DNA of 40,537 nt. It comes from Actinomycetota bacterium (GTDB lineage: Bacteria > Actinomycetota > Thermoleophilia > Solirubrobacterales > 70-9). The notes under the pieces were generated by a model. The model was not told where the DNA came from and did no database searches. It saw only the letters and a program-made list of their open reading frames with translations. This document shows, one piece after another, positions 30,366-39,695 of this stretch (positions are counted from its first letter, which is position 1; the number at the start of each line of letters is the position of its first letter). The stretch is taken from positions 1 to 40,537 of the forward strand of contig JAFDWG010000319.1 in NCBI GenBank assembly GCA_018268605.1, given 5' to 3'. Position numbers and translations under genes: made by a program.

Positions 30366-31214
30366 ATGACCGAAACCATCCAACGTGGTTCGGCGCGGCT
30401 TCTGTGCGTCTGGGTCGTGGTTCTTCTCGCGCTCGTCGGCGGCTGCGGAGCGTCCGGCAGGCCGGTGGACCTGCACCAAACGGGGCGCGCCGCGGCCGCG
30501 CCGATCGAATGGGCGTTTCCACCGCGTCCGATCGGCGGGCTGCGCCAGCGGGTCGTCGGTCGCGGTGCCGGCGCGGCGGTCCTGCTCTGGGACGCCACTC
30601 GTCGGCGCCCGCCGCGGGAAGTTGTCGTGTTCCTGCACGGCTACGAACTACTGCCGCCTTGGACCTACGGATACTGGCTTCGCCACTTGGCAGCGGCCGG
30701 CAACGCGATCGTCTACCCCGTCTACCAGGATCCGGCTACGCCGCCCGGGCGCTTTCGCGCCGGCGCGCTACGGGGCATCGCCGCGGGGTTACGGGCTGTA
30801 CGCGCCTCGCCGAGCAGTGTCGTCGCCGTCGGCGTCAGTACCGGCGGCGCCCTGGCCTTCGATTACGCGGCGGTCGCGAGCGCCGCCGACGTGCCGGCAC
30901 CGAGAGCGGTGGCCGCCGTCTATCCCGCCCGCAATCCGCCGGGCGGCGAAGTTCCCCCGGCACGCCTGGGAGACATCTCCTCCCGCACGCGCCTCCTCGT
31001 CATCGGCGGGCCCGGCGACCCAATTCCGGAGGCGGAAGCCCAGGCCCGCGGACTGCTGACCGCGGCCGACCAGGTGCCGCCTCATCTCCGCAGCCTCAGG
31101 CGACCTACGGCCGCCGGCCGGTACAGCCCTCAGGAAGACGACCGGCGAGCCCGCCTCTTCTTCTGGCGGCCGGTCGACGGGCTGATCGCGGCGGCCCGCG
31201 CGGCCGGGCATTGA
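30366..31214 (+). CDS. lipoprotein alpha/beta hydrolase
   Basis: A 282-residue protein with a lipoprotein signal: hydrophobic VWVVVLLALVGGC with the lipobox ending at C27, so it is probably anchored on the outer face of the membrane. The hydrolase fold shows VVVFLHGYELLPPW near 93 (oxyanion HG), the nucleophile elbow GVSTGG, and a strand LLVIGGPGDP that usually carries the acid. It may be an esterase or act as a platform for chlorinated or sugar esters; the substrate is unknown. The start ATG is taken at the signal peptide, since upstream codons of the longer frame run through the terminator hairpin. Confidence 0.78.
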   Translation: MTETIQRGSARLLCVWVVVLLALVGGCGASGRPVDLHQTGRAAAAPIEWAFPPRPIGGLRQRVVGRGAGAAVLLWDATRRRPPREVVVFLHGYELLPPWTYGYWLRHLAAAGNAIVYPVYQDPATPPGRFRAGALRGIAAGLRAVRASPSSVVAVGVSTGGALAFDYAAVASAADVPAPRAVAAVYPARNPPGGEVPPARLGDISSRTRLLVIGGPGDPIPEAEAQARGLLTAADQVPPHLRSLRRPTAAGRYSPQEDDRRARLFFWRPVDGLIAAARAAGH

Positions 31215-31325
31215 ACCGGAAAACGCGCCTTGTCCCCGCCGCCACCCTCGCCCTAGCGTTGCCCTACGCCTCGCGCCTCGGTTCGCCGCGAGTGCCTGTC
31301 AGGGAACGGATAGGGGGAGGGTTTG

Positions 31326-34300
31326 ATGCTCAGTCGAGGGACCGGGCGCGTCGGCGACGACGCACTCAGCAGACGGTGGATCGTTCGCGCGTCGCTCGCG
31401 ACCGGTGCCCTGTTCGTTCTGCTCCTGTTCGGGGCACCGCTCGCTCGGGCGACCACGATCTACGCACCCGTCGGCTCCGTCGGCCCGGCGGACGCGGGTC
31501 CCGGCCAGTTCGTGAACCCGCAGCGTGTCGCGGTCGATCCGGTCACCGGCGACGTCTTCGTCGCCGACTCAGGTAACGACCGGATCCAGGTGTTCCGGCC
31601 CGCGGCGGCGCCGGGATCGTGCGCCGAAGCCTGCGCCACCTACCTGACCTCGTTCGGCTCGACGGCACTCACCGACGAACCGATCGGCGTGGCGGTGGAT
31701 CCCGAAACCGGCGACGTCTACGTGTCGGCTGCCGGGACGACGAACGCGATCGTGAAGTTCCGTCCCGACGTACGCGGCGATCCGACCTCCTACAGTCAGG
31801 TCTCGGCAGCCGAATTCACCAGCCCATCGCAGGGCTCGGGACCCGGCGAGGTCGGCAGCTTCGGCCGGCTCAGCGGGTTCGGCGTCGGCATGGGAGCGGT
31901 GGCCGTCGATCCGGCCGCGCCCCACGACCTCCTGGTCGCCGATCCGGGCAACCGCAGGGTCGAGCGCTTCGGTCCCGAAGGCGCGTTCATCGGATCGTTC
32001 GACGGAGTTGAAACCACCGGCGGCGGCTCGAGCGGCGAACCCGCGGCTCTCTTCGCCAAGCCGGTCGACCTGGCGGTCGACGCGACCGGGGATGTCTATG
32101 TCGCCGATCTCGACGAAGCGGCCAACGCGGGCGAAGGGGCGCTGCGCTTCATGCGCTTCGACGCCGAAGGCGTCTTCAAGGCGACCTTGGCACCGCCGCG
32201 CGAGTCCAACCCGAACCTGAGCGCCGCCGTGGTCGGGGTCGAAAGCGGGACCGCCGAAGCTTTCCTCGGCAGCTTCTTCATCTTCTCCCCGAGCGAGGTC
32301 CACCGCTTCGGCAGCGACGATCAAGAGATCGACCATTTTCGCTGTATTGCTTCGGCCTGCGAAAGTCCCCTCTTCGGCATCGCTGCCGCTCCCGCCTCAA
32401 GTTCTCTGTCCAGGCGTCTGTACGTGGTGGCCGCCGATGGCTTCTTCGGCGGGACGCCGACGGTGCAGGTCTTCGAAGCGGTCGAACTTCCCGGTGTCTC
32501 GATCGCCGCACCAGGCGAGGTCTCCGCGGGCGCCGCGACCTTTCACGGATCGGTCGACCCGAACGGCTCCGACGCTCGCTGGCGATTCGAATATCGAGCC
32601 ACCGGGTCCGCCGCCTGGACGAGGCTGCCCGCGCCCGACGGTGACGCCGGCTCCGGCACGGACCCCGTCGACATCGAAGCGACCACGACCGGCCTCGAAC
32701 CGAACACCACCTACGAAGTGCGCCTGGTGGCCTCGAAGGGGGAAGGCGATGTCACCTCGCAGGTCCTCACCTTCACGACCTTGGCGCAGCCAGCCGCGCC
32801 CGCGACCGGTGGGTCCTTCTCGGTCACCGACACCTCGGCGACCCTGAGCGGGACCGTCGCCCCTCGCAACTCGCCGATGGTCGACTGTCACTTCGAAGTC
32901 GGTACGACGATTGCCTACGGACGCAGCGTCTCCTGCTCAGCCGGCGACGATGCGCTGGATGATCGGGACGAGGTCCAGCGGGTCGTCGTCGGGGCCGATG
33001 CGATCTCCTTCCTGATCCGTTTCGGCGGTGCCTCTACGCCCCCGATGGCCTATGGGGAACCAGCCGGCGCGGTGGAGGCGGCGCTGGATCAGCTCCCGAC
33101 CATCGGTGGTGTCGGTGGCTCGGTCAGCGTGACCGGCGGTCCACAAGCAAGCGCCCCCGACGCCCCGTATGTCGTCGCCTTCGAAGGCACCCTTGGTCAC
33201 CGGGACGTCGAACAGCTCGACGTGTCGACGAGCGGCGCGGGCGGGCTGCCAAGCGCAATCGCCGTCGAAACGATCCATCCCGGTGGCGACCTTGCCCCGG
33301 TCGCGGCAGACGTTCCGGATTTGCAGCCGGGAACCACCTACCACTTCCGTCTCGTCGCCGACAACGGGGTTGAAGGGTGGCAATCGGGTGCCGACCGCAC
33401 CTTCACGACCCGTGCGGCCGCCGAAACGGTCCATCCACCACGGCACTATGAGTTGGTCAGCGCCGCCGACACGAATGGGATCGAAGCCACGCCCGATGCC
33501 GCCGCGGTCGACGGGGAAGCCTATGCCTACAGCACTTTCCTGCCGACGCCGCCCGATGCTGTCAGCGGTAAGCAGTCGGTCTACGTCGCGAGGCGCAATC
33601 CCGACGGAACCTGGACGCAACGTGCCGCCGACCTGCCGACGCCGCCACAGTCCGGTGTCCACGACGTGGCGACGTCAAGTGAATTCTTCAGCGACGACCT
33701 TTCCAGCGTCGCGATCACCGGGGGCAACGAATTCGACCCGGATGATCGGAACGGTTCCCCCGACACCTACCTGAAGCAGATCTCGAGCGGCAAGGTCACC
33801 TGGCTCTCGCGCAATCCATCGCTCGCCGGGCCCCAGACGAACCCTGGCGCGGCCTTTCCTTCCTACATCTCAGCTGACGGCCGAACCGTGATCTTCAGCT
33901 CGGATCGGAGCCTGCTGCCTGTGGACGACTCCGATGCATCCACGCGTGAGCTCTACCAGTGGCGAGAAGGGGTCCTCAGCCTGGTCAGCCTCGTGCCGAC
34001 GGAAGGCGATACCTGTGGCGGATCGGCCGCGCCGTGCATCGGTGAGAGCGCGGAATCGAGTCTGGGTTCGGCCGCCGACGAGATGGGGGGAACGAGCTAC
34101 GGAGCGGTCTCCCAGGATGGCGCCCGGATCGTCTTCGAGGCGGGCGCGGGAGGGCGGCGCCTCTTCGTTCGCCTCGACGGCGAACGAACGGTGGCGGCCG
34201 ACGCAAGCGCTCCCGGCGCGCCCGCGCTTGCCGCCGGTCCTCTCGAAGTCAACTTCTCTGGGGCCGATTCGGAAGTTCGGCACGTCTTCTTCACGAGCTC

Positions 34301-35372
34301 CTCGCCGCTCACACCTGACTCGAGCGCCCCGGATCTACCGCGGGAATTCGGCGGCGTCTCTCACCAGGACCTTTACGACTTCGACGTCGAAGCCGGCACC
34401 CTGCGCGATCTCACACCCTTCGGGGGAGGCGCGGGCGTCGAAAGGGTCTACGCCGTCTCCGGCGACGGTCGCAGGATCTACTTCACCGCGCGCGGGCAGC
34501 TCGTCGGACGCGACGGAGTGCCCGGCGGCCCCAATCTCTACCTCGCCGAAGTCGATGGGACGAACGTCCGTCTCAGATTTGTCGCAACCATCGACAGGCT
34601 CGAGGACACCGCCGTCGGCGGTCTCGACACGAAGCAGGCCTTCCGTGAGACCGCCGCGAATGCCGACGGCTCCGTCCTGGCGTTTCGGGACCGGTTGAAC
34701 GCCGTGCCGGGCCGGCGAACGGGCGGATTTCCTCAGGTCTTCGTCTACGACGCCGACCGCGACGAACTGAGCTGCCCGTCCTGTCCCGGGGACGGCAGCC
34801 CCGCGGGCGGCCCGTCGCAGGTGGCCTTCCACAACATCTTTGCCAACGGGAAGGGATCTCACTTCGCCTCGGTCAGCGAAGGCGGGGCCGTCGTCTTCGA
34901 ATCCCCGACCGCACTGCTCGGGTCAGACAGCGATGGTGTCGGGGACGTCTACGAATGGCGCGGCGGAACGCTCGCGCTGATCTCGGCCGGCACCGGTGGG
35001 CAGCCCTCCGGTCTGGCCGGTGCGGCGGGCGACGGCTCGACCGTGTTCTTCGCTTCCGCCGACCAACTCGTGCCCGCGGCGCAGGCGGGGATCATCCACA
35101 TCTACGCGGCACGGGTCGGGCCGGCTCCGGAAAGCGAGACACCGCGCCCACCGTGCTCGGGCGAAGACTGCCGGAGCGCCTCCGGCGGTGCGCCGCCGGG
35201 CTCCGATTCGGGCACCGCTGCCTTCGGGGGGCCCGGGAACGTCCAGGCCCGACGCTGTCCGCGAGGCCGACGCCTCGTCCACCGAGGGGGAGCCACGCGG
35301 TGCGCCCCCAAGCACGGGCACCGCGCGAAGCGCCGGCCACGACGCCACCACGGCAGGAGGAGGGCACGATGA
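31326..35372 (+). CDS. giant exported NHL/FN3/beta-propeller surface protein
   Basis: A 1348-residue exported protein. Signal peptide at about 18-45 (ASLATGALFVLLLFGAPLARA). NHL-type repeats follow (RVAVDPVTGDVFVADSGNDR, GVAVDPETGDVYVS, AVAVDPAAPHDLLVADPGNR, DLAVDATGDVYVADLD), about 55-300. Fibronectin-III-like units lie near 390-480 and 490-695, the second interrupted by an insert. A WD40/TolB-like propeller spans about 720-1270 (ADGRTVIFSSDRS, SQDGARIVFEAG, SGDGRRIYFTARG). The C-terminus has CSGEDC, an AFGGPGN motif and a basic tail with CPRGRRLVHRGG. It is likely cell-surface and adhesive or structural. GGGGGAGGG precedes the ATG. The next start overlaps the stop (ATGA). Confidence 0.85.
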   Translation: MLSRGTGRVGDDALSRRWIVRASLATGALFVLLLFGAPLARATTIYAPVGSVGPADAGPGQFVNPQRVAVDPVTGDVFVADSGNDRIQVFRPAAAPGSCAEACATYLTSFGSTALTDEPIGVAVDPETGDVYVSAAGTTNAIVKFRPDVRGDPTSYSQVSAAEFTSPSQGSGPGEVGSFGRLSGFGVGMGAVAVDPAAPHDLLVADPGNRRVERFGPEGAFIGSFDGVETTGGGSSGEPAALFAKPVDLAVDATGDVYVADLDEAANAGEGALRFMRFDAEGVFKATLAPPRESNPNLSAAVVGVESGTAEAFLGSFFIFSPSEVHRFGSDDQEIDHFRCIASACESPLFGIAAAPASSSLSRRLYVVAADGFFGGTPTVQVFEAVELPGVSIAAPGEVSAGAATFHGSVDPNGSDARWRFEYRATGSAAWTRLPAPDGDAGSGTDPVDIEATTTGLEPNTTYEVRLVASKGEGDVTSQVLTFTTLAQPAAPATGGSFSVTDTSATLSGTVAPRNSPMVDCHFEVGTTIAYGRSVSCSAGDDALDDRDEVQRVVVGADAISFLIRFGGASTPPMAYGEPAGAVEAALDQLPTIGGVGGSVSVTGGPQASAPDAPYVVAFEGTLGHRDVEQLDVSTSGAGGLPSAIAVETIHPGGDLAPVAADVPDLQPGTTYHFRLVADNGVEGWQSGADRTFTTRAAAETVHPPRHYELVSAADTNGIEATPDAAAVDGEAYAYSTFLPTPPDAVSGKQSVYVARRNPDGTWTQRAADLPTPPQSGVHDVATSSEFFSDDLSSVAITGGNEFDPDDRNGSPDTYLKQISSGKVTWLSRNPSLAGPQTNPGAAFPSYISADGRTVIFSSDRSLLPVDDSDASTRELYQWREGVLSLVSLVPTEGDTCGGSAAPCIGESAESSLGSAADEMGGTSYGAVSQDGARIVFEAGAGGRRLFVRLDGERTVAADASAPGAPALAAGPLEVNFSGADSEVRHVFFTSSSPLTPDSSAPDLPREFGGVSHQDLYDFDVEAGTLRDLTPFGGGAGVERVYAVSGDGRRIYFTARGQLVGRDGVPGGPNLYLAEVDGTNVRLRFVATIDRLEDTAVGGLDTKQAFRETAANADGSVLAFRDRLNAVPGRRTGGFPQVFVYDADRDELSCPSCPGDGSPAGGPSQVAFHNIFANGKGSHFASVSEGGAVVFESPTALLGSDSDGVGDVYEWRGGTLALISAGTGGQPSGLAGAAGDGSTVFFASADQLVPAAQAGIIHIYAARVGPAPESETPRPPCSGEDCRSASGGAPPGSDSGTAAFGGPGNVQARRCPRGRRLVHRGGATRCAPKHGHRAKRRPRRHHGRRRAR

Positions 35373-38293
35373 TGACGAGATCGGACCGAGGCCGGACGCG
35401 AGGCGCGTGGACTCTCGCGGTGGTCGCGCTCGCCGCTCTCGCCCTCGCCCTGCCCGGCTCCGCCCGTGCGGCCTTCGGCGTCGAGGCGGGCAGCTACCTG
35501 GCCAAGGCGCACGCGCCGGTCCCCATGCTCACGGTGGCGGGAGGCAATCCCTTGCTCCAACGTCGGATCGACGTCGAAGCGATCAGGGCCGCCGATCCGA
35601 TCACCCAGGCCGGCGCGCATCCCGACGCGACCGCTTCCTTCGCCTTCAACGTGGACACCGCCGGAGAACCCGAAGGCAACGCCAAGGACGCCTACGTCGA
35701 ACTCCCGCCCGGTTTCGTCGGCGACCCTCAGGCGGTGCCGGCATGCAGTCGCCAGACCTTTGCCCTGATCGGGTCGTTGTGCCCGTCGGCGTCGCAGGTG
35801 GGCGTTGCCACCGTCCACATCATCGGGTCGGGAGAAATTGAAACTTTGCCCCTATACAACCTCGTCGCGACGTTCGGCCAACCTGCCTCGTTCGGCTTCA
35901 AGGTGTCCGGCAAGCCCATCTTGCTCGGGCCGCGCCTGCGCAGCGATGGTGATTACGGGCTCACCGTCGAGGCGAGCGACATCTCGGACTTCTATGAACT
36001 GGTCGGCTCGACGGTGACGCTCTGGGGCGTCCCGGCCGACCCGGTCCACGACTCCGAACGGTGGAACCCCGCCCTGAGCGCGATCAATGAATTCGGCCAG
36101 CCGTTCGCCGGCGATTGGGGCGGCACCTCCGGGGAATCGGCCAGGCCGTTTCTCTCCAACCCCAGCTGGTGCGACTCGGGCCCGCTCGACACCGTGCTGC
36201 GGATCGCCTCCTGGCAGGAACCCGGCCGCCGGCTGCCCGAAGACCCGGCCGACCCTGCCTATAACTCGCTCTCCCCGGCGCCGACGGGCTGCGGTGCCCT
36301 CCGCTTCGGCGGCACCGGGGCGCCGGTCGGACTCACCATGCAGCCGGCTGTCCGCACCGCCGACACTCCGTCCGGGTACGAGGCACGGCTGACGCTTCCC
36401 TACAACGAAAACCCCAAAGGGCTCGCCAGTCCCACCCTGCGCGACACGACGGTGGTCTTGCCCGAAGGGGTCGTCGCAAACCCCGCCTCGGCCAACGGCC
36501 TCGCCGCTTGCACGGCGGGCCAGATCGGGTATCTGGGATCGAACTTTCCGCTGCCGAACCCCGTTCGCTTCAGCGAAGAAGCGGCCCGCTGTCCCGATGC
36601 CTCGAAGATCGGCACGGTGACGATCCACACACCGCTGCTGGCGAAGCCGCTCGAGGGCTCGGTGTTCCTCGCGAAGCAGTTCGAAAACCCGTTCGACTCG
36701 CTTCTGGCGATCTACCTGGCGGTCGACGACCCCGAAACCGGGATCGCCATCAAGCTTGCCGGCGAGGTCGAGCCGGATCCCCTGAGCGGGCAGTTGACGG
36801 CGACCTTCTCGGATAATCCCCAGCTGCCGTTCACCGAACTGGTCCTGAGCTTCTTCGGTGGCCCCGGAGCCTCATTGGCGAACGCACCGACCTGCGGCAC
36901 GAAGACCACTGCTTCGGTGCTCACTCCTTGGTCGGCTCCGTCCACGCCGGCGGTGAGCACGACGGATTCGTTCCAGGTCGCCGCCGGTCCGAACGGGGCA
37001 ACGTGCGCGGCGACCGAAGCCGCGCTGCCCGCCAAGGCGAGCTTCGAAGCCGGTGCCGTCGCCCCGATCGCCGGCAGCTACACACCCTTTGTCATCAAGG
37101 TCGGCCGGGAAGACGGGACGCAGCGCCTCCGGTCCCTTGACGTGACGCTGCCGGAGGGGATGACCGGTCGCCTGGCCGGGACTCCTTACTGCTCCGACCC
37201 GGCGATCGCGCGGGCCGAATCGCGGGTGCGGCCCGGTGAAGGCGCCGCCGAGGTGGCGGATCCGAGCTGCCCTGCCGCATCGCAGGTCGGGACGGTGGCG
37301 GTCGCCGCCGGCGCCGGTCCGGTTCCGGTCCGGGTCGAAGGCAGGGCCTACCTCGCCGGCCCTTATAAGGGCGCGCCGTTGAGCCTGGCGGTCATCGTGC
37401 CGGCGATCGCCGGGCCGTTCGACCTTGGCACGGTCGTCGTCCGCACCCCGCTGCACGTGGACGAAGAAACCGCCCGGATCGCTGCGAACAGCGATCCCTT
37501 CCCGACGATCCTCCACGGGATTCCGCTGGATGTCCGCTCGATCGCGATCGAACTCGACAAGCCCGAATTCACCTACACCCCGTCGTCCTGTGAAGCCGCC
37601 TCCGTGGACGGTACGGCCACCACCGCGAGCGGCGCGGGGATTCCGCTTCGAAGCCGTTTCCAGGTGGGGGGCTGCAGTGGCCTCCGATTCGATCCGCGGG
37701 TGCTCATGCGGGTGTCGGGCCCCACTCGGAGGGCAGGCTATCCCCGTCTTCAGGTCACGGTGGAGGGCAAGCAGGGAGAAGCCGATATCTCCCGTGCCTC
37801 GGTCATCCTGCCGCGCAGTGAGTTCCTCGCGCAGGAGCACATCGGCACGGTCTGCACGCGGGTGCAATACCACGAAGGCTCGGTGCCAGGGGAAAAGTGC
37901 CCGGCGGCGTCGATCTACGGCCACGCGCGAGTGTCCACGCCGCTGCTCGACGAGCCGTTGGAAGGCCCGGTCGTCCTGCGGAGCAACGGTGGAGAACGTC
38001 GCTTGCCCGATCTCGTCGCCTCCCTCCACGGGCAGATCGACATCTCCCTCGTCGGTTACATCGACTCCGTCCACGGCCGCATCAGGACCCGCTTCCAGCA
38101 CGTGCCGGACGCCCCGATCAGCAAGTTCTCCCTGACGATGAAGGGAGGGGGTAAGTCGCTCCTGCGGAACTCCGCCTCCCTGTGTCGAGGGAAGCATCTG
38201 GCCGCAGCCCGGTTCGTCGGCCATAACGGCGCGGAGCGCGAGCTTCGCGTCGGCCTTCAGGCGCGATGCGGGAAGCGAGCCCGGCGAAGCTAG
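35369..38293 (+). CDS. large exported repeat protein with four CP-A-S-x-x-G modules
   Basis: A 974-residue exported protein with signal peptide (WTLAVVALAALALALPGSARA, 14-34). Four times it repeats a module with a cysteine-proline turn and strands: LCPSASQVGVATVHI, RCPDASKIGTVTIHTPLL, SCPAASQVGTVAVAAG, KCPAASIYGHARVSTPLL. The second and fourth continue with PLEGxV and a strand-rich region. Before each module a segment like VELPPGFVGDP, VVLPEGVVANP or VTLPEGMTGR occurs. Many paired cysteines suggest disulfides. The C-terminus is basic (GKRARRS). The family looks like an uncharacterised surface protein of these bacteria. AGGAGG precedes the ATG, which overlaps the previous stop, so the two giants are co-translated. 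Confidence 0.82.
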   Translation: MMTRSDRGRTRGAWTLAVVALAALALALPGSARAAFGVEAGSYLAKAHAPVPMLTVAGGNPLLQRRIDVEAIRAADPITQAGAHPDATASFAFNVDTAGEPEGNAKDAYVELPPGFVGDPQAVPACSRQTFALIGSLCPSASQVGVATVHIIGSGEIETLPLYNLVATFGQPASFGFKVSGKPILLGPRLRSDGDYGLTVEASDISDFYELVGSTVTLWGVPADPVHDSERWNPALSAINEFGQPFAGDWGGTSGESARPFLSNPSWCDSGPLDTVLRIASWQEPGRRLPEDPADPAYNSLSPAPTGCGALRFGGTGAPVGLTMQPAVRTADTPSGYEARLTLPYNENPKGLASPTLRDTTVVLPEGVVANPASANGLAACTAGQIGYLGSNFPLPNPVRFSEEAARCPDASKIGTVTIHTPLLAKPLEGSVFLAKQFENPFDSLLAIYLAVDDPETGIAIKLAGEVEPDPLSGQLTATFSDNPQLPFTELVLSFFGGPGASLANAPTCGTKTTASVLTPWSAPSTPAVSTTDSFQVAAGPNGATCAATEAALPAKASFEAGAVAPIAGSYTPFVIKVGREDGTQRLRSLDVTLPEGMTGRLAGTPYCSDPAIARAESRVRPGEGAAEVADPSCPAASQVGTVAVAAGAGPVPVRVEGRAYLAGPYKGAPLSLAVIVPAIAGPFDLGTVVVRTPLHVDEETARIAANSDPFPTILHGIPLDVRSIAIELDKPEFTYTPSSCEAASVDGTATTASGAGIPLRSRFQVGGCSGLRFDPRVLMRVSGPTRRAGYPRLQVTVEGKQGEADISRASVILPRSEFLAQEHIGTVCTRVQYHEGSVPGEKCPAASIYGHARVSTPLLDEPLEGPVVLRSNGGERRLPDLVASLHGQIDISLVGYIDSVHGRIRTRFQHVPDAPISKFSLTMKGGGKSLLRNSASLCRGKHLAAARFVGHNGAERELRVGLQARCGKRARRS

Positions 38294-38323
38294 GGCGGAC
38301 CGAGGCCAAAGCCGATCCAGAGG

Positions 38324-38329
38324 TACCAT
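38324..38329 (+). promoter_or_regulatory. probable -10 box of tRNA-Phe
   Basis: TACCAT fits the TANNNT pattern and ends 9 bases before the mature tRNA 5' end. No convincing -35 was found. Confidence 0.4.
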
Positions 38330-38338
38330 GCGCGCTGC

Positions 38339-38411
38339 GGCTGGGTAGCTCAGTTGGTAGAGCACTCGACTGAAAATCGAGGTGTCGCCGGTTCAAGTCC
38401 GGCCCCGGCCA
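38339..38411 (+). tRNA. tRNA-Phe (anticodon GAA)
   Basis: The cloverleaf folds completely over 73 bases. The acceptor is GGCTGGG with CCCGGCC (one T-G pair), the D stem GCTC/GAGC, the anticodon stem CTCGA/TCGAG around CTGAAAA (anticodon GAA), the variable loop GTGTC and the T arm GCCGG-TTCAAGT-CCGGC. The discriminator is A, and CCA is not encoded (CTC follows). No second copy of the 3' end is seen nearby, so there is no sign of an integrated element here. Confidence 0.97.
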
Positions 38412-38712
38412 CTCTCTCTCACTCGCTAACTCATGGAGGCGTGCAGGCCCGCCGCGACGATTCGGAGGACGACACTGATGCCTGCTCATCTCCGAAACGA
38501 CGACCACATGCGTCGGATTGTCGCCTGACCGTCCGTGCGTGAGGCACCGGGAAAGACAGGAATCCCCGTTGAATCTCGTGCGGCAGCGTGGAGCCTGGAT
38601 GGGAGGTAGGCGCGCATCGGGGCGACACCGGCGAGATCTGGTCGAGACACCCGCCCGGGGGGCATCTGACGGGTAGGATGCTCGCCGTCTTGTTGGTAAC
38701 GGAAGCCGACTG
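38412..38712. other. 301-base gap after tRNA-Phe; promoter-like TAGGAT only
   Basis: No convincing gene is seen; short open frames here have no recognisable sequence. TAGGAT at 38674-38679 is a good TANNNT -10 candidate for the receiver-GGDEF gene, 33 bases before its ATG. The rest shows nothing I can name. Confidence 0.45.
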
Positions 38713-39624
38713 ATGGCCACCAGCGAAACCGCACAACCTCAGCTGCTGCTGGTGGAGGACAACCGCGCGCAGGCCCTGATGATGCAGCGGATGCTGGAGG
38801 AAGGCGGTCTTGAGGGCGAGGTGGTCCACGTGGGGACGCTCGCGGCCGCCAAGGAGCATCTCGCCACCTCCCGGGTCTCGTGCGTCCTCCTCGACCTGAC
38901 CTTGCCCGACGCCGCCCGCCTGGACGGTCTGGCCGAGATCAGGAACGTGGCCCCCGAGGCCCCGGTCGTGGTGGTCACCGCCGACAACGATGCCGGCAGA
39001 GGGATCAAGGCGGTCCAGTCTGGGGCCCAGGACTATCTGATGAAGGGTCAGATGGACAGCGCTCAGCTCTCCCGGGCCATCCACTTTGCGATCGAGCGGG
39101 CGCACTCCGAGCAGCAACTCGCCCGGCGGGCTCTGCACGATGCGCTCACCGGCCTTCCGAACCGGGTCCTCTTCCTCGACCGGCTCACCTACGCATTGGC
39201 CCGGAGTGAGCGGCAGGGATCCTCGACCGGGATCTTCTTCCTCGACCTCGACGGCTTCAAGGGGGTGAACGACCGGCTCGGCCATCTGGCGGGCGACGAA
39301 CTGCTGAGGGCTATCGCCGGGCGCCTCCTCGCGGAGGTGCGTCCTGGTGACACCGTGAGCCGGTTTGGGGGCGACGAGTTCACCGTGCTCGTGCCCGAGG
39401 TGACGGGGGCGGAGGAGGCCCGCTCGCTCGCCGAACGACTGACGGAGGCGGTGCGGACGGCGGTGACGGTCGCCGGGGAGGAGATCTCGCTGACGCCGAG
39501 CATCGGGTGTGTGCTCGGCGAGAGCAGGGATCGGCCGGAGGAGCTTCTGGATCGCGCCGACCGGGCGATGTACGCGGCGAAGCGGCATCCGGATACGAAC
39601 TACGAGCTGTCCCCTCAGGGCTAG
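38713..39624 (+). CDS. response regulator with GGDEF diguanylate cyclase output
   Basis: A 303-residue cytosolic protein. The receiver domain (8-128) has acidic E15-D16, phospho-acceptor D61 in LLDLTLPD, T89 and K111. A short helix (LARRALHDALTGLPNR) links to the GGDEF domain (about 140-300). The active loop is G219-GDEF-F223, intact, so cyclic di-GMP synthesis is expected. The inhibitory site RxxD (R210-D213) lies five residues before it, so product feedback is likely. No cognate kinase is adjacent; the following chemoreceptor gene hints at a sensory cluster. The ATG has GGAAG about 9 bases upstream. Confidence 0.92.
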   Translation: MATSETAQPQLLLVEDNRAQALMMQRMLEEGGLEGEVVHVGTLAAAKEHLATSRVSCVLLDLTLPDAARLDGLAEIRNVAPEAPVVVVTADNDAGRGIKAVQSGAQDYLMKGQMDSAQLSRAIHFAIERAHSEQQLARRALHDALTGLPNRVLFLDRLTYALARSERQGSSTGIFFLDLDGFKGVNDRLGHLAGDELLRAIAGRLLAEVRPGDTVSRFGGDEFTVLVPEVTGAEEARSLAERLTEAVRTAVTVAGEEISLTPSIGCVLGESRDRPEELLDRADRAMYAAKRHPDTNYELSPQG

Positions 39625-39680
39625 CTCGGATCTCCGTCCGCTCGAGCGGCACCGGCGGCGGAAACGTCGGGGTTCGCATC

Positions 39681-39686
39681 TAGGAT
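39681..39686 (+). promoter_or_regulatory. probable -10 box of the chemoreceptor gene
   Basis: TAGGAT ends 9 bases before the GTG at 39696. If used, transcription would begin at or just before the start codon. No -35 is evident. Confidence 0.35.
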
Positions 39687-39695
39687 GCCTCGCTC

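Noticed and set aside
34955..35368. Longer N-terminal extension of the 974-residue exported protein
   Set aside because: The signal peptide and AGGAGG place the start at 35369; the extension is an out-of-frame reading of the preceding gene.
38339..38712. tRNA-Phe as an integration site of a mobile element
   Set aside because: No repeat of the tRNA 3' end, integrase or phage-like gene is seen on either side.
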